A stretch of DNA of 64,000 bases from Brevundimonas sp. Leaf363 (GTDB lineage: Bacteria > Pseudomonadota > Alphaproteobacteria > Caulobacterales > Caulobacteraceae), in assembly GCF_001424025.1 (NCBI RefSeq), contig NZ_LMPZ01000002.1:1038550-1102549 (forward strand), given 5' to 3'. Made by a program: the position numbers and the translations under genes. Positions 18,495 through 25,794 of this stretch are shown here, in pieces (position 1 is the stretch's first letter; each line of letters starts with the position of its first letter). The notes below the pieces were generated by a model. It was not told the origin of the DNA and did not search any database. It saw nothing but the letters and a program-made list of their open reading frames with translations.

Positions 18495-19625
18495 TCAGTA
18501 CGTCCAGGCGTCGTAGACGACGTCCAGGATGTAACCGTCGCGGTCGTCGATCAGGTAGATGGTGTTATCCACCAGCACCCAACGCGTTCCCGGCTCCGGA
18601 TAGCCCAGACCGTAGGTCCGGTAATCCAGGTTGTAGCGCCAGAAGACCGACGGGAGGTAGTCGCCCTCGTACCAGCGTTGATTATAGTACGAGCGCGGCA
18701 CCGAGTAGTAACCGAAGCCCGGCGCGAAGTAGAAGCCGAACCGAACGCCGTTGTACCCACGCCAGCGGTGGTCGTTCCTCCACCAGTCACGGCCGTGGTT
18801 GCGACGCCAGTCGTCGCGCCAGCGGTTGCGGTCCCAGTCGCGAGGCCGGTTCGGGCGGTTCCAGCCGCCGTTGCCGTTGTGGCCGCCATTGTTCCAGCCG
18901 CCGTGGCCATTGCCGGGACGGTCGGGACGATCCGGGCGACCACCGCCGTTGTTGTGACCGCCATTGTTCCAGCCGCCGTTACCGGGCCGGTCAGGGCGGT
19001 CCGGACGGCCGCCGCCGTTGTTATGGCCGCCGCCGCTGCCGTTGCCAGGACGATCGGGCCGGTCTGGGCGGTTCGGGCCGTTGCCGCCATTGTTCCAGCC
19101 ACCGCCGTTGCCGTTGCCGTTGCCGGGACGGTCGGGACGGTCAGGGCGACCGCCGCCGGTGTTGCCGCCGCCGTTGTTCCAGCCGCCGTTGCCGGGACGA
19201 TCCGGCCGGTTGGGCTGGCCCGGTTGGCCGGGACGACCACCCCCGTTGTTCCAGCCGCCGCCGTTGTTTCCGGGGCGATCCGGGCGGTCGGGACGTCCGC
19301 CGCCGTTGTTGGCGCCGCCGCCGTTCGATGGGCGATCTGGGCGCGTGGGGCCCTGGCCGCCGGTTTCCGGACGGCTGGGACGCTGGCCTCCGCCGCCGGG
19401 GCCGAAGCGGTCACCGCCGCCGCGACTGTCGCCACGGCTCTCGGAGCGATCGCCACGCGGCTGTGCGGGACGCGGGCGCGGCCCATTGTTTCGGCTTGGC
19501 GCAGGCCGCGCCTCGCTGTTCTCATCACGGTCGCGTCCGCGATTCTGCGCGGCGCTGGCCACAGGCGCCATCGCCGGGATGGCGAAGGCGGCGATGGCCG
19601 TGAAAACCATCAGCGTACGTTTCAT
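18495..19625 (-). CDS. RcnB-family protein with long Gly/Pro/Arg/Asp/Asn repeat region (copy 2)
   Basis: A 376-residue exported protein. The signal peptide is MKRTLMVFTAIAAFAIPAMA, ending near ASAAQ. Residues 30 to about 250 are a low-complexity tract in which units of the type GGGRPDRPDRPGN alternate with GGWNNGG, with about six PDRPGN units. The C-terminal 120 residues return to an RcnB-like domain (GVRFGFYFAPGFGYYSVPRS, then YEGDYLPSVFWRYN and GTRWVLVDNTIYLIDDRDG). The start is ATG 19625 with GGGGAAAA upstream. The repeat tract is also repetitive as DNA, so length polymorphism between strains is likely. Function unknown. Confidence 0.82.
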   Translation of the reverse strand: MKRTLMVFTAIAAFAIPAMAPVASAAQNRGRDRDENSEARPAPSRNNGPRPRPAQPRGDRSESRGDSRGGGDRFGPGGGGQRPSRPETGGQGPTRPDRPSNGGGANNGGGRPDRPDRPGNNGGGWNNGGGRPGQPGQPNRPDRPGNGGWNNGGGNTGGGRPDRPDRPGNGNGNGGGWNNGGNGPNRPDRPDRPGNGSGGGHNNGGGRPDRPDRPGNGGWNNGGHNNGGGRPDRPDRPGNGHGGWNNGGHNGNGGWNRPNRPRDWDRNRWRDDWRRNHGRDWWRNDHRWRGYNGVRFGFYFAPGFGYYSVPRSYYNQRWYEGDYLPSVFWRYNLDYRTYGLGYPEPGTRWVLVDNTIYLIDDRDGYILDVVYDAWTY

Positions 19626-19725
19626 GGTCGTTTTCCCCGGCACGCCCTCTGTGGGCGGCTTAAGGTTGATGATCCGCCTCAGCGCATGAACCCGATCTGA
19701 ACGAAATTCAGGGTTCGGCGGTCAG

Positions 19726-19760
19726 AAAAAAGGCCCCGCAAACGGCTGTCTGCGAGGCCT
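19726..19760 (-). terminator. Rho-independent terminator of RcnB-family copy 3
   Basis: On the minus strand the stem AGGCCTCGCA / TGCGGGGCCT (one mismatch) has a 10-base loop and is followed by TTTTTTCTG (19731-19724). It lies 23 bases past the stop of the gene at 19784-20332. Confidence 0.85.
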
Positions 19761-19783
19761 CCTTCAAGCGTTGCCTGAACCTC

Positions 19784-20332
19784 TTAGAACAGGTTCGAGA
19801 ACACGCCCGCGATCAGGCCGGACGTGAGCGCGACCAGCAGGATGTCGTCGTTGGCGTAGACATATCGATAGCCATGCGGGGGCCGGTTCAGGCCATAGCG
19901 ATAATAGTCATCGACGTAGTAGCCACGGTAGGCGGGCGGCAGGTATCCGCCTCTAGCCCAACGATGGCCGTAGTATCGCGGCTCGACATTGTAGTAGCCG
20001 CGACCCGGCGCGTACCACTGACCCTGACGGGGGCCGTTCCAGTCGCGGTACGAAGCGCGCCGGTCCTGGCGCCAGTCACGACGGTCGTTGCGGCGATCGT
20101 TGCGGTAGTCGCGTCGATCATCCCGGCGATCGTCCCGATAGTCGCGACGGTCATTGCGGTGGTCCTGGCGATAGTCGCGACGATCATCGCGGCGCTCGCT
20201 GCGATAATCCCTGCGGTCATCGCGGCGTTGCTCGCGGTGGTCGCGATCGCGGCTCTGTGCTTGCGCTGCCAGTGGGGCAGCGGTCGTCATCAGGGCGATG
20301 GCGACGACGGCGGCCTTGGTAAAGCGGTTCAT
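19784..20332 (-). CDS. RcnB-family periplasmic protein with DRRDYR repeats (copy 3)
   Basis: A 182-residue exported protein. The signal peptide is MNRFTKAAVVAIALMTTAAP, ending near AQAQS. Residues 30-95 consist of a hexad-like charged repeat, with four DRRDYR units and one DRRDWR plus degenerate neighbours. A classic RcnB-like C-terminus follows: YYNVEPRYYGHRWARGGYLP, then DYYRYGLNRPPHGYRYVYA and a hydrophobic tail ILLVALTSGLIAGVF. The order charged repeat, Tyr-rich domain and hydrophobic tail is the same as copy 1. It has its own terminator and a 257-base upstream gap, so it is probably transcribed separately. Confidence 0.86.
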   Translation of the reverse strand: MNRFTKAAVVAIALMTTAAPLAAQAQSRDRDHREQRRDDRRDYRSERRDDRRDYRQDHRNDRRDYRDDRRDDRRDYRNDRRNDRRDWRQDRRASYRDWNGPRQGQWYAPGRGYYNVEPRYYGHRWARGGYLPPAYRGYYVDDYYRYGLNRPPHGYRYVYANDDILLVALTSGLIAGVFSNLF

Positions 20333-20559
20333 CCTAGACTCCTTGTCACAGCACGGCTTGACCGTGGTCCCCCGTGTTGAGGTTCAGCGTCGGTCCCGGC
20401 GCATGAACTGTGTCTGAACGACCGTGTCAGGATTGAAACGAAGGCCGCGCGCTCACCGGCTTCGCGTTAACCGCGCGACAAGACGGGTTTAGAGATCGTG
20501 ACTTGCCGCCAGAGTATTCATCTTGACTTTACAGAAAAGATTCGAGCCCGCCTTGGCTG

Positions 20560-20575
20560 TTAACTTTAACTTTAA
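20560..20575 (+). promoter_or_regulatory. Triple TTAA direct repeat upstream of the Sel1-like gene
   Basis: TTAACTTTAACTTTAA holds three TTAA boxes at 6-base intervals, in the most A/T-rich part of the 20333-20589 gap, 15 bases before the ATG at 20590. CtrA half-sites in Caulobacterales are TTAA, but the classic spacing is TTAA-N7-TTAA; here the outer boxes are 8 apart. Regulatory role is a guess. Confidence 0.3.
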
Positions 20576-20589
20576 TGACGGGGCGCTTC

Positions 20590-20949
20590 ATGGCGACACG
20601 GAAGCGACGTCAGAACGACGCGCCTGAGAGGGACACGGTGATGATGGCGCAAGAAATCGCGCAAGCCACGGATCAGACGGCGGACGAGGGCCTGCCGTTG
20701 CCCACGCCAGACATGGACGGCGACGCGCTGTTCCGTCTGGGCCTGATGTACTCGACCGGGGCGGAAGGTTGCCCGATGGATCGGGTCTCGGCGCACATGA
20801 TCTTCAACCTGGCGGCCATGAAGGGCTCGGTCGAGGCGCGGATCTACCGCCGCGAGATGAGCCAGGAAATGGAGCAGGACGAAATCGCCGAGGCGCAACG
20901 CTCGGCGCGTCGCTGGATCGATTCGGGCCGGGTCACCCTGGCGGCCTGA
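20590..20949 (+). CDS. Small Sel1-repeat-like protein
   Basis: A 119-residue protein with one Sel1/TPR-like repeat pair: DALFRLGLMYSTGAEGCPMD followed by VSAHMIFNLAAMKGSVEARI. The N-terminus MATRKRRQNDAPERDTVMMA resembles a conserved short Caulobacterales protein. The start at 20590 is chosen for that reason; an in-frame ATG lies at 20575. No signal peptide or TM segment is seen. Sel1 repeats usually mediate protein-protein contacts. It converges with the hfsD-like gene, 23 bases apart. Confidence 0.75.
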   Translation: MATRKRRQNDAPERDTVMMAQEIAQATDQTADEGLPLPTPDMDGDALFRLGLMYSTGAEGCPMDRVSAHMIFNLAAMKGSVEARIYRREMSQEMEQDEIAEAQRSARRWIDSGRVTLAA

Positions 20950-20972
20950 ACGGCGGCCGCCTGACCTGTCGG

Positions 20973-21695
20973 CTAGAACTGGGCGTAGCTGTTCCCGTTG
21001 ATGGAGTAGCTGAAGCCGACCGGCAGGGCGTTGCGGATCAAGGTGAAGAAGTTGGCCAGTTCGCCCAGGTTCGAGCGCGGCACATAGATGATGTCGTTAC
21101 GACGAATGGCGATGGCCACCGCACGTCGGGGCCGCAGGTCGACGACGCGGATCATCCGGCTGCCGCCTGGGCCACGGCGGATGAGAGCGACCTGCTCCGG
21201 CTTGGCGATCGTGGTGTAGTCGCCCGCCGCGATGACCGCCTGATAGGCGTCCATGTCGCCGTTGATCTCATAGACGCCCGGCGTTTTGACCTCGCCCGCC
21301 ACGAACACGCGGATCGGCCCGGCCTGCCGCAGGCTGACCTCGACCAGCGGGCGAACCAGCTGCGAGGCATAGGCGGCCGCGACCTCGCCTTGCAGCTCCA
21401 TCAACGTTCGGTCGCCGGCCATGACCTGGCCGATCAGGGGCAGGGTGATACGGCCGTCCGGCCCAACCTTGAGCTGACGGTTCAACTCCGGCGCAGTGGG
21501 CATGGTCACATCGATCTCGTCATTGACCGACAGGACGTACTCCGGCTCTGCGTCCGTCCAGGTCGCAAAGGGAATGTCCGCAAAATCGCTGGACGCGCCC
21601 GCCGGGCCTGCGACGCGCGCCGCCGGGCCATTGGAGGCGCAAGCCCCGAGCGCGCCTGCGGCGGCGAACAGAAAAAGACGACGATCCAGCGACAT
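20973..21695 (-). CDS. hfsD: Wza/HfsD-like outer-membrane polysaccharide export lipoprotein
   Basis: A 240-residue secretin-like export protein. Lipobox GALGACAS puts the lipidated Cys at 19. The Poly_export domain has YVLSVNDEIDVTMPTAPELN, the PDGRITLPLIGQVMAGDRT core and VEVSLRQAG. A SLBB domain follows (IRVFVAGEVKTPGVYEINGD, then RNDIIYVPRSNLGELANFF). These proteins form the outer-membrane channel for capsule, exopolysaccharide or holdfast. Beside HfsA- and HfsB-like genes the Caulobacter HfsD assignment is favoured, but another exopolysaccharide system cannot be ruled out. It is divergent from hfsA-like with a 90-base gap. Confidence 0.85.
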   Translation of the reverse strand: MSLDRRLFLFAAAGALGACASNGPAARVAGPAGASSDFADIPFATWTDAEPEYVLSVNDEIDVTMPTAPELNRQLKVGPDGRITLPLIGQVMAGDRTLMELQGEVAAAYASQLVRPLVEVSLRQAGPIRVFVAGEVKTPGVYEINGDMDAYQAVIAAGDYTTIAKPEQVALIRRGPGGSRMIRVVDLRPRRAVAIAIRRNDIIYVPRSNLGELANFFTLIRNALPVGFSYSINGNSYAQF

Positions 21696-21785
21696 GGGGG
21701 CAAGGTCCGCGCTTATGGGTAATCGTTGGTTAACGGCGACAGGCGAAGTCTGAGGGTCTTAAGTACCCGGGATTCGCAACATTCG

Positions 21786-23237
21786 ATGCGTTCGTCGCTC
21801 CAGGCCCCAGTTCGACCGCGTTATGGGCTGCTCGACGTCGTCGGGCTGCTGCTGCGCGAGACGATTCTGATGATCGTCGTCTTCGTGGTCATCTTCGCCC
21901 TGGGCGCGGCGGCCGTGCTGACGGTGATGAAAAAGAGCTACACGGCGACGGCCAGCGTCTTCGCCGGCGTCGGTCAGGAATACGTCTATCAGCCGCGCGT
22001 CGGCACCAGCGAGCGGGGCCAGGCGCCGACGGCTGATGAAGTCAGCCAGTCCGAGGCCGCCATTCTCGGGTCGACCGAGGTCAAGCAGAGGGTCATTGAA
22101 GCGCTGGGCCCGCGTCTGTTTCAGGGCAGCCAGCCTTCGACGAAGTCTCAGCCCGAGCAGGTTCAGGACGCCATGAAGGTGCTGGACGCCGGCCTGGGCA
22201 TCGGTGTTGCGCCGTCCAGCCCGGTCATCAGCGTCAGCTATGAGGCAGACGATCCCGCCGTGGCGGCGCGCGTCCTCAACGCTGTGGTGGATCAGTATCT
22301 GGTGTATCGCCGAGCGGTCGTCTTCCAGAACGGCGATCCCACCGCCATCGGCACCCAGCGCCAGACGTTCGAGAACGAGCTGGCGGATGCGGACGCCGCC
22401 TATGGCGACTTCCTGCAGTCCAATGACATTGGCGATTTCGCCACGGCCAAGGCGACGCTGGCGGCCAACTATCAGGCCGTGTTCACCGACCGGATGTCGG
22501 TCCAGGCCCAGCTAAACCAGGCCACGCAGCGCCTGCAGACCCTGACGGCGCAGCAGGCCGGCACGCCCGCCGAGATCGCCCTGCAACAGGACCTGAACAT
22601 CACCGCGCAGGACCAGGTCCTGCAACTGCGCACCGAGCGCGAACAGCTTCTGGCGCGCTATCAGCCCGACTCGCAGCCCGTGCGTGACATCGAGGCGCGG
22701 ATCAACCAGCTGCAGGGCTATGTCGCCACCGGCACGACGGTGGGGCCCAAGGAGGTCCGCACCGGGCCGAACCCGATCTGGGTCGAGCTAGAGACGACGC
22801 GCATCAACACCCAGGCGGACCGTGATTCGCTGGCGGCCCGCCTCTCTGTGCTGAACCGGCAGCTGGAAGAGCTGCGCGGACGGCTGTCGCGGCTGACGCA
22901 GATCGAGTCGGAGAACTCGACCCTGGCCGGCAACCGCGAGGTGCTGAGCGCATCGATCCGCGAGTTCCAGCAGCGAGAGACCCAGGCGCGCGCCGATAAT
23001 GAGCTGGTGCGCGCGGGCGCCGACAACGTCCGGGTCATCGAACGGGCCCAGCCGCCCCTGAAGGGCAAGAGCCTGAAAATCCCTCTGCTGGCCGCCGTTT
23101 TCCTGCTGGCGGGCTTCACGGCGCTGTGCGTCGGCTTGCTGCGCATATTCACACGGTCCGGTTTCGTGACGCCGGCGTCGGCCGGGCGGACGCTGGAGCT
23201 TCCGGTTCTGGCCGTCGCGCCGCTGAAAACGCGCTGA
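21786..23237 (+). CDS. hfsA: HfsA-like polysaccharide co-polymerase (Wzc N-terminal type)
   Basis: A 483-residue inner-membrane protein with two TM helices, near residues 25-48 (LMIVVFVVIFALGAAAVLTV) and 435-455 (IPLLAAVFLLAGFTALCVGL). Between them is a periplasmic part with a Wzz domain (SYTATASVFAGVGQEYVYQP) and a long coiled-coil stretch (LNQATQRLQTLTAQ, then LSVLNRQLEELRGRLSRL). The cytosolic tail is short and there is no kinase domain, which is supplied by the next gene. It should set chain length and couple the inner membrane to HfsD. The start is ATG 21786, because the upstream extension is not family-like. Confidence 0.86.
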   Translation: MRSSLQAPVRPRYGLLDVVGLLLRETILMIVVFVVIFALGAAAVLTVMKKSYTATASVFAGVGQEYVYQPRVGTSERGQAPTADEVSQSEAAILGSTEVKQRVIEALGPRLFQGSQPSTKSQPEQVQDAMKVLDAGLGIGVAPSSPVISVSYEADDPAVAARVLNAVVDQYLVYRRAVVFQNGDPTAIGTQRQTFENELADADAAYGDFLQSNDIGDFATAKATLAANYQAVFTDRMSVQAQLNQATQRLQTLTAQQAGTPAEIALQQDLNITAQDQVLQLRTEREQLLARYQPDSQPVRDIEARINQLQGYVATGTTVGPKEVRTGPNPIWVELETTRINTQADRDSLAARLSVLNRQLEELRGRLSRLTQIESENSTLAGNREVLSASIREFQQRETQARADNELVRAGADNVRVIERAQPPLKGKSLKIPLLAAVFLLAGFTALCVGLLRIFTRSGFVTPASAGRTLELPVLAVAPLKTR

Positions 23238-23259
23238 CGGGCGTGGTAGGATCGATTCG

Positions 23260-23961
23260 ATGGTCGATCTGACGGCTGAGATGGGCGCGCTGTGGGCGGC
23301 GCTGGGGCCCTCCCCAGCGCATCGCGGGCGTGTGATCCAATTTGCCGCCGCATCGACGGGCGAGGGTGTCTCTACCGTCGCGCGCGAATACGCGCGCCTG
23401 GTCGCCGTGCGCGCCCGCAAGCCCGTGTGGCTGATCGACGGCGACCTGGTCCAGCAGGGCCAGCTGGAGGCCGCCGCCGCCGAGCCCGACCGGTTCGGGC
23501 GGCTGGGCCGTGCGGCGCAGGCCTCGCCCGACGGCAGCGCCTTCTTCGCCGTGACCCCGCGCCCGACCAATGAGACCGGCCAGATCCTGCCGCCCGCAGC
23601 CTTGCTGACTGCGCGGCCATGCCTCGGCGGCCGCTTGTGGATCACCCGCTTCCCGATGGAGCGGCTACGTTCGGGTCAGAAGGTCGAGGCCGTGGGCGAC
23701 CCGGCTTACTGGGACGCCATGCGCCGCCACGCCGACACCGTCATTATCGACGCCCCGGCGGCGGACCGCAGCGACACGGCGATTACCCTGGCGCCCTATG
23801 TCGACGCCACCGTCTTGGTGGTTGCGGCCGGCGGCACTTCGGCCGAGGAGCCGGCGATTCTGCGCGACGAGATCGAGGCCGTGGGCGGGCGCATAGCCGG
23901 CCTGGTGATGAACCGTTCGACGTACAAGCCGCCTGGACTGTTGAAACGGCTGACAGGCTGA
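23260..23961 (+). CDS. hfsB: HfsB-like BY-kinase/CpsD-type ATPase with altered Walker A
   Basis: A 233-residue P-loop protein related to the tyrosine autokinase domain of Wzc/CpsD. The Walker A region reads ASTGEGVSTVA (residues 31-41), so the usual GEGKST lysine is Val37. Walker A' is VWLIDGDL and Walker B is VIIDAPAAD. There is no C-terminal tyrosine cluster. The protein is therefore unlikely to be a normal autokinase and may work as a scaffold or a weak ATPase that partners HfsA. It follows hfsA-like by 22 bases. Repeat copies D and E begin 9 bases after its stop. Confidence 0.8.
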   Translation: MVDLTAEMGALWAALGPSPAHRGRVIQFAAASTGEGVSTVAREYARLVAVRARKPVWLIDGDLVQQGQLEAAAAEPDRFGRLGRAAQASPDGSAFFAVTPRPTNETGQILPPAALLTARPCLGGRLWITRFPMERLRSGQKVEAVGDPAYWDAMRRHADTVIIDAPAADRSDTAITLAPYVDATVLVVAAGGTSAEEPAILRDEIEAVGGRIAGLVMNRSTYKPPGLLKRLTG

Positions 23962-23970
23962 ACCGGGCTT

Positions 23971-24041
23971 CCCTCTTCCAGAGGGAGAGGGCTTGAGGCC
24001 CGCAGAGCGCATCGATGCGTCTTGGCCGAAAGGGTGAGGGG
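23971..24041 (+). repeat. Palindromic intergenic repeat, copy D
   Basis: Same type as the copy at 8094-8163: CCCTCTTCCAGAGGGAGAGG, then GCTTGAGGCCCGCAGAGCGC and CGAAAGGGTGAGGGG. Copy E is its inverted partner 25 bases away. The doublet fills the convergent gap between hfsB-like and ychF and probably stops transcription from both sides. Confidence 0.85.
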
Positions 24042-24066
24042 ACTGCCCTCAACGGTTGGCCGCTCA

Positions 24067-24139
24067 CCCCTCACCCTTTCGCGCAAGGACGACGGCTTGC
24101 GCCGCCGTGCGCTCAAGCCCTCTCCCTTTGGGAGAGGGG
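24067..24139 (-). repeat. Palindromic intergenic repeat, copy E
   Basis: Inverse of copy D: CCCCTCACCCTTTCGCGC at the inner end and GCCCTCTCCCTTTGGGAGAG at the outer end, which is a short perfect hairpin. Its middle (GACGGCTTGCGCCGCCGTGC) matches the middle of copy C more closely than that of copy B. It ends 7 bases before the ychF stop codon. Confidence 0.85.
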
Positions 24140-24146
24140 AGCCGCT

Positions 24147-25244
24147 TTAGTTATTGAACAGGAAGTGCATCACGTCGCCGTCCTTGACGACGTAGGTCTT
24201 GCCCTCCGCGCGCATCTTGCCGGCTTCCTTGGCGCCCGTTTCGCCTTTCAGAGCGACATAGTCGGGGTAGGCGATCGTCTCGGCGCGGATGAAGCCCTTT
24301 TCGAAGTCGGTGTGGATCACGCCGGCCGCCTGGGGCGCGGTGGCGCCGACGGGGATGGTCCAGGCGCGCGCTTCCTTGGGGCCGACGGTGAAGTAGGTCT
24401 GCAGGCCCAGTAGGGCGTAGGCCTCGCGGATCAGGCGGTTCAGGCCCGGTTCTTCCAGGCCCATGCTCTCCAGGAACTCGGCCTGTTCGGCGTCGTCCAG
24501 GATGGCCAGCTCCGAATCGATCTTGGCCGAGATGACGACGGTGTTGGCGCCATCGGCCTTGGCGCGCTGGGCGACGGTCTCGGACAGCGCATTGCCCTTG
24601 TCGGCCGAGCCCTCGTCGACGTTGGCGACGTAGAGGGCGGGCAGGGCGGTCAGCAGCTGCAGCATGTCCCAAGCCTTCTTGTCTTCCTTGGAGACGTCGA
24701 CGACGCGGGCGGGACGGCCGTTGTTCAGCTGGGCCAGGGCGGCGTCGACGAGGCGCAGGCTCTGCTGGCTGTCCTTGTCGCCGCCCTTGGCCTTCTTCTC
24801 CATTTGGAGGCGGCGGCGCTCCAGGCTCTCCAGGTCGGCCAGCATCAGCTCGGTCTCGATGATCTCGAGGTCCGAAACCGGGTCGATGCGGTTTTCGACG
24901 TGGGTGATGTCGTCGTCGATGAAGCAGCGCGCGACGAAGGCCATGGCGTCGCAGTCGCGGATGTTGGCCAGAAACTGGTTGCCCAGGCCCTCGCCCTTTG
25001 ACGCGCCGCGCACCAGGCCGGCGATGTCCACGAAGGTGATCCGCGAGGGGATGATCTCCTTGGATCCGGCGATCTGGGCCAAAACGTCCAGGCGCGGCTC
25101 AGGCACCGCCACGTCGCCGGTGTTCGGCTCGATGGTGCAGAAGGGATAGTTCGCCGCCTGGGCCGCCGCGGTGCGGGTCAGGGCGTTGAACAGGGTGGAC
25201 TTGCCGACGTTGGGCAGGCCGACGATCGCGACTTTGAGAGCCAT
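24147..25244 (-). CDS. ychF: Redox-regulated ATPase/GTPase YchF (OLA1 family)
   Basis: A 365-residue Obg-related P-loop NTPase that associates with ribosomes; the family often prefers ATP. G1 is GLPNVGKS (residues 9-16), and FVDIAGLVRGASKGEGLGNQ contains G3 and the switch region. A helical insertion with LADLESLERRRLQMEKKAKG follows, and the C-terminal TGS-like domain has QTYFTVGPKEARAWTIPVG and ends KDGDVMHFLFNN. The length is typical. It is single-copy housekeeping and the last gene of the leftward run starting at rplY. Confidence 0.96.
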   Translation of the reverse strand: MALKVAIVGLPNVGKSTLFNALTRTAAAQAANYPFCTIEPNTGDVAVPEPRLDVLAQIAGSKEIIPSRITFVDIAGLVRGASKGEGLGNQFLANIRDCDAMAFVARCFIDDDITHVENRIDPVSDLEIIETELMLADLESLERRRLQMEKKAKGGDKDSQQSLRLVDAALAQLNNGRPARVVDVSKEDKKAWDMLQLLTALPALYVANVDEGSADKGNALSETVAQRAKADGANTVVISAKIDSELAILDDAEQAEFLESMGLEEPGLNRLIREAYALLGLQTYFTVGPKEARAWTIPVGATAPQAAGVIHTDFEKGFIRAETIAYPDYVALKGETGAKEAGKMRAEGKTYVVKDGDVMHFLFNN

Positions 25245-25313
25245 GGCGCTTTCGGGAGTGACGTGAAGGGGCCGCCTTTAGCCGCTCCCGATCGCTTTGT
25301 CAGGTCGAGACCG

Positions 25314-25784
25314 TCAGTGCGCCATGTGATCGGCGCCCGCCGTCGCCCCGATGGGACGGACCTGCGCCCGCACGTCCATCTGTGGCGCGTGCTGGAAGGT
25401 CAGAGCCAGGGTCACGGTTTCACCCGCGACCAAGGGGCCGGTCAGCCCGACGAGCATGATGTGGCTGCCGCCCGGCGCCAGCGCCTGAGGTCGGCCGTCG
25501 GGCAGGAGCAGCCCTTCGGCCATCTCGCCCATCTTCATGACGCCGCCGCCCGTCGACATCTCGTGAATCTGAACGGTCCGGGCGCGGTCGGTCGAGACGC
25601 GGACCAGACGGTCGCCGCCGCCGATGGCGGTCAAGGTGACAAAGCAGCCGCCGGTGGGCGCGCCGTTGGGTGTGGCGCGGCACCAGGGATCGGTGACTTC
25701 GACACGGGCGCCGGCGGACGGCTTTGCGGCGGGCGAGCCGCAGGCGGCCAGAGCGAGCAGCAGCAGGGGGGCGAAGCGCTTCAT
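25314..25784 (-). CDS. PCuAC-type periplasmic copper chaperone, lipoprotein form
   Basis: A 156-residue protein with lipobox ALAACGSPA (Cys15). The PCuAC domain has the copper-binding signature: VQIHEMSTGGGVMKMGEM supplies the first His and Met ligands, and GGSHIMLVGLTGPL supplies the second His-x-Met. The tail GADHMAH could add ligands. Such proteins deliver Cu(I) to cytochrome oxidase or move copper across the periplasm. It lies 10 bases downstream of the PepSY protein in the same direction, as part of a metal-handling operon. Confidence 0.9.
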   Translation of the reverse strand: MKRFAPLLLLALAACGSPAAKPSAGARVEVTDPWCRATPNGAPTGGCFVTLTAIGGGDRLVRVSTDRARTVQIHEMSTGGGVMKMGEMAEGLLLPDGRPQALAPGGSHIMLVGLTGPLVAGETVTLALTFQHAPQMDVRAQVRPIGATAGADHMAH

Positions 25785-25794
25785 GGCGATCTCC

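Noticed and set aside
18880..19330. CRISPR-like regular repeats
   Set aside because: The units are imperfect, have no unique spacers and are in frame within an exported repeat protein.
20040..20260. Repeated CGACGGTC/GCGATCGT-type DNA motifs suggesting an iteron array
   Set aside because: They encode the DRRDYR repeats of an RcnB-family protein, so the periodicity is explained by coding.
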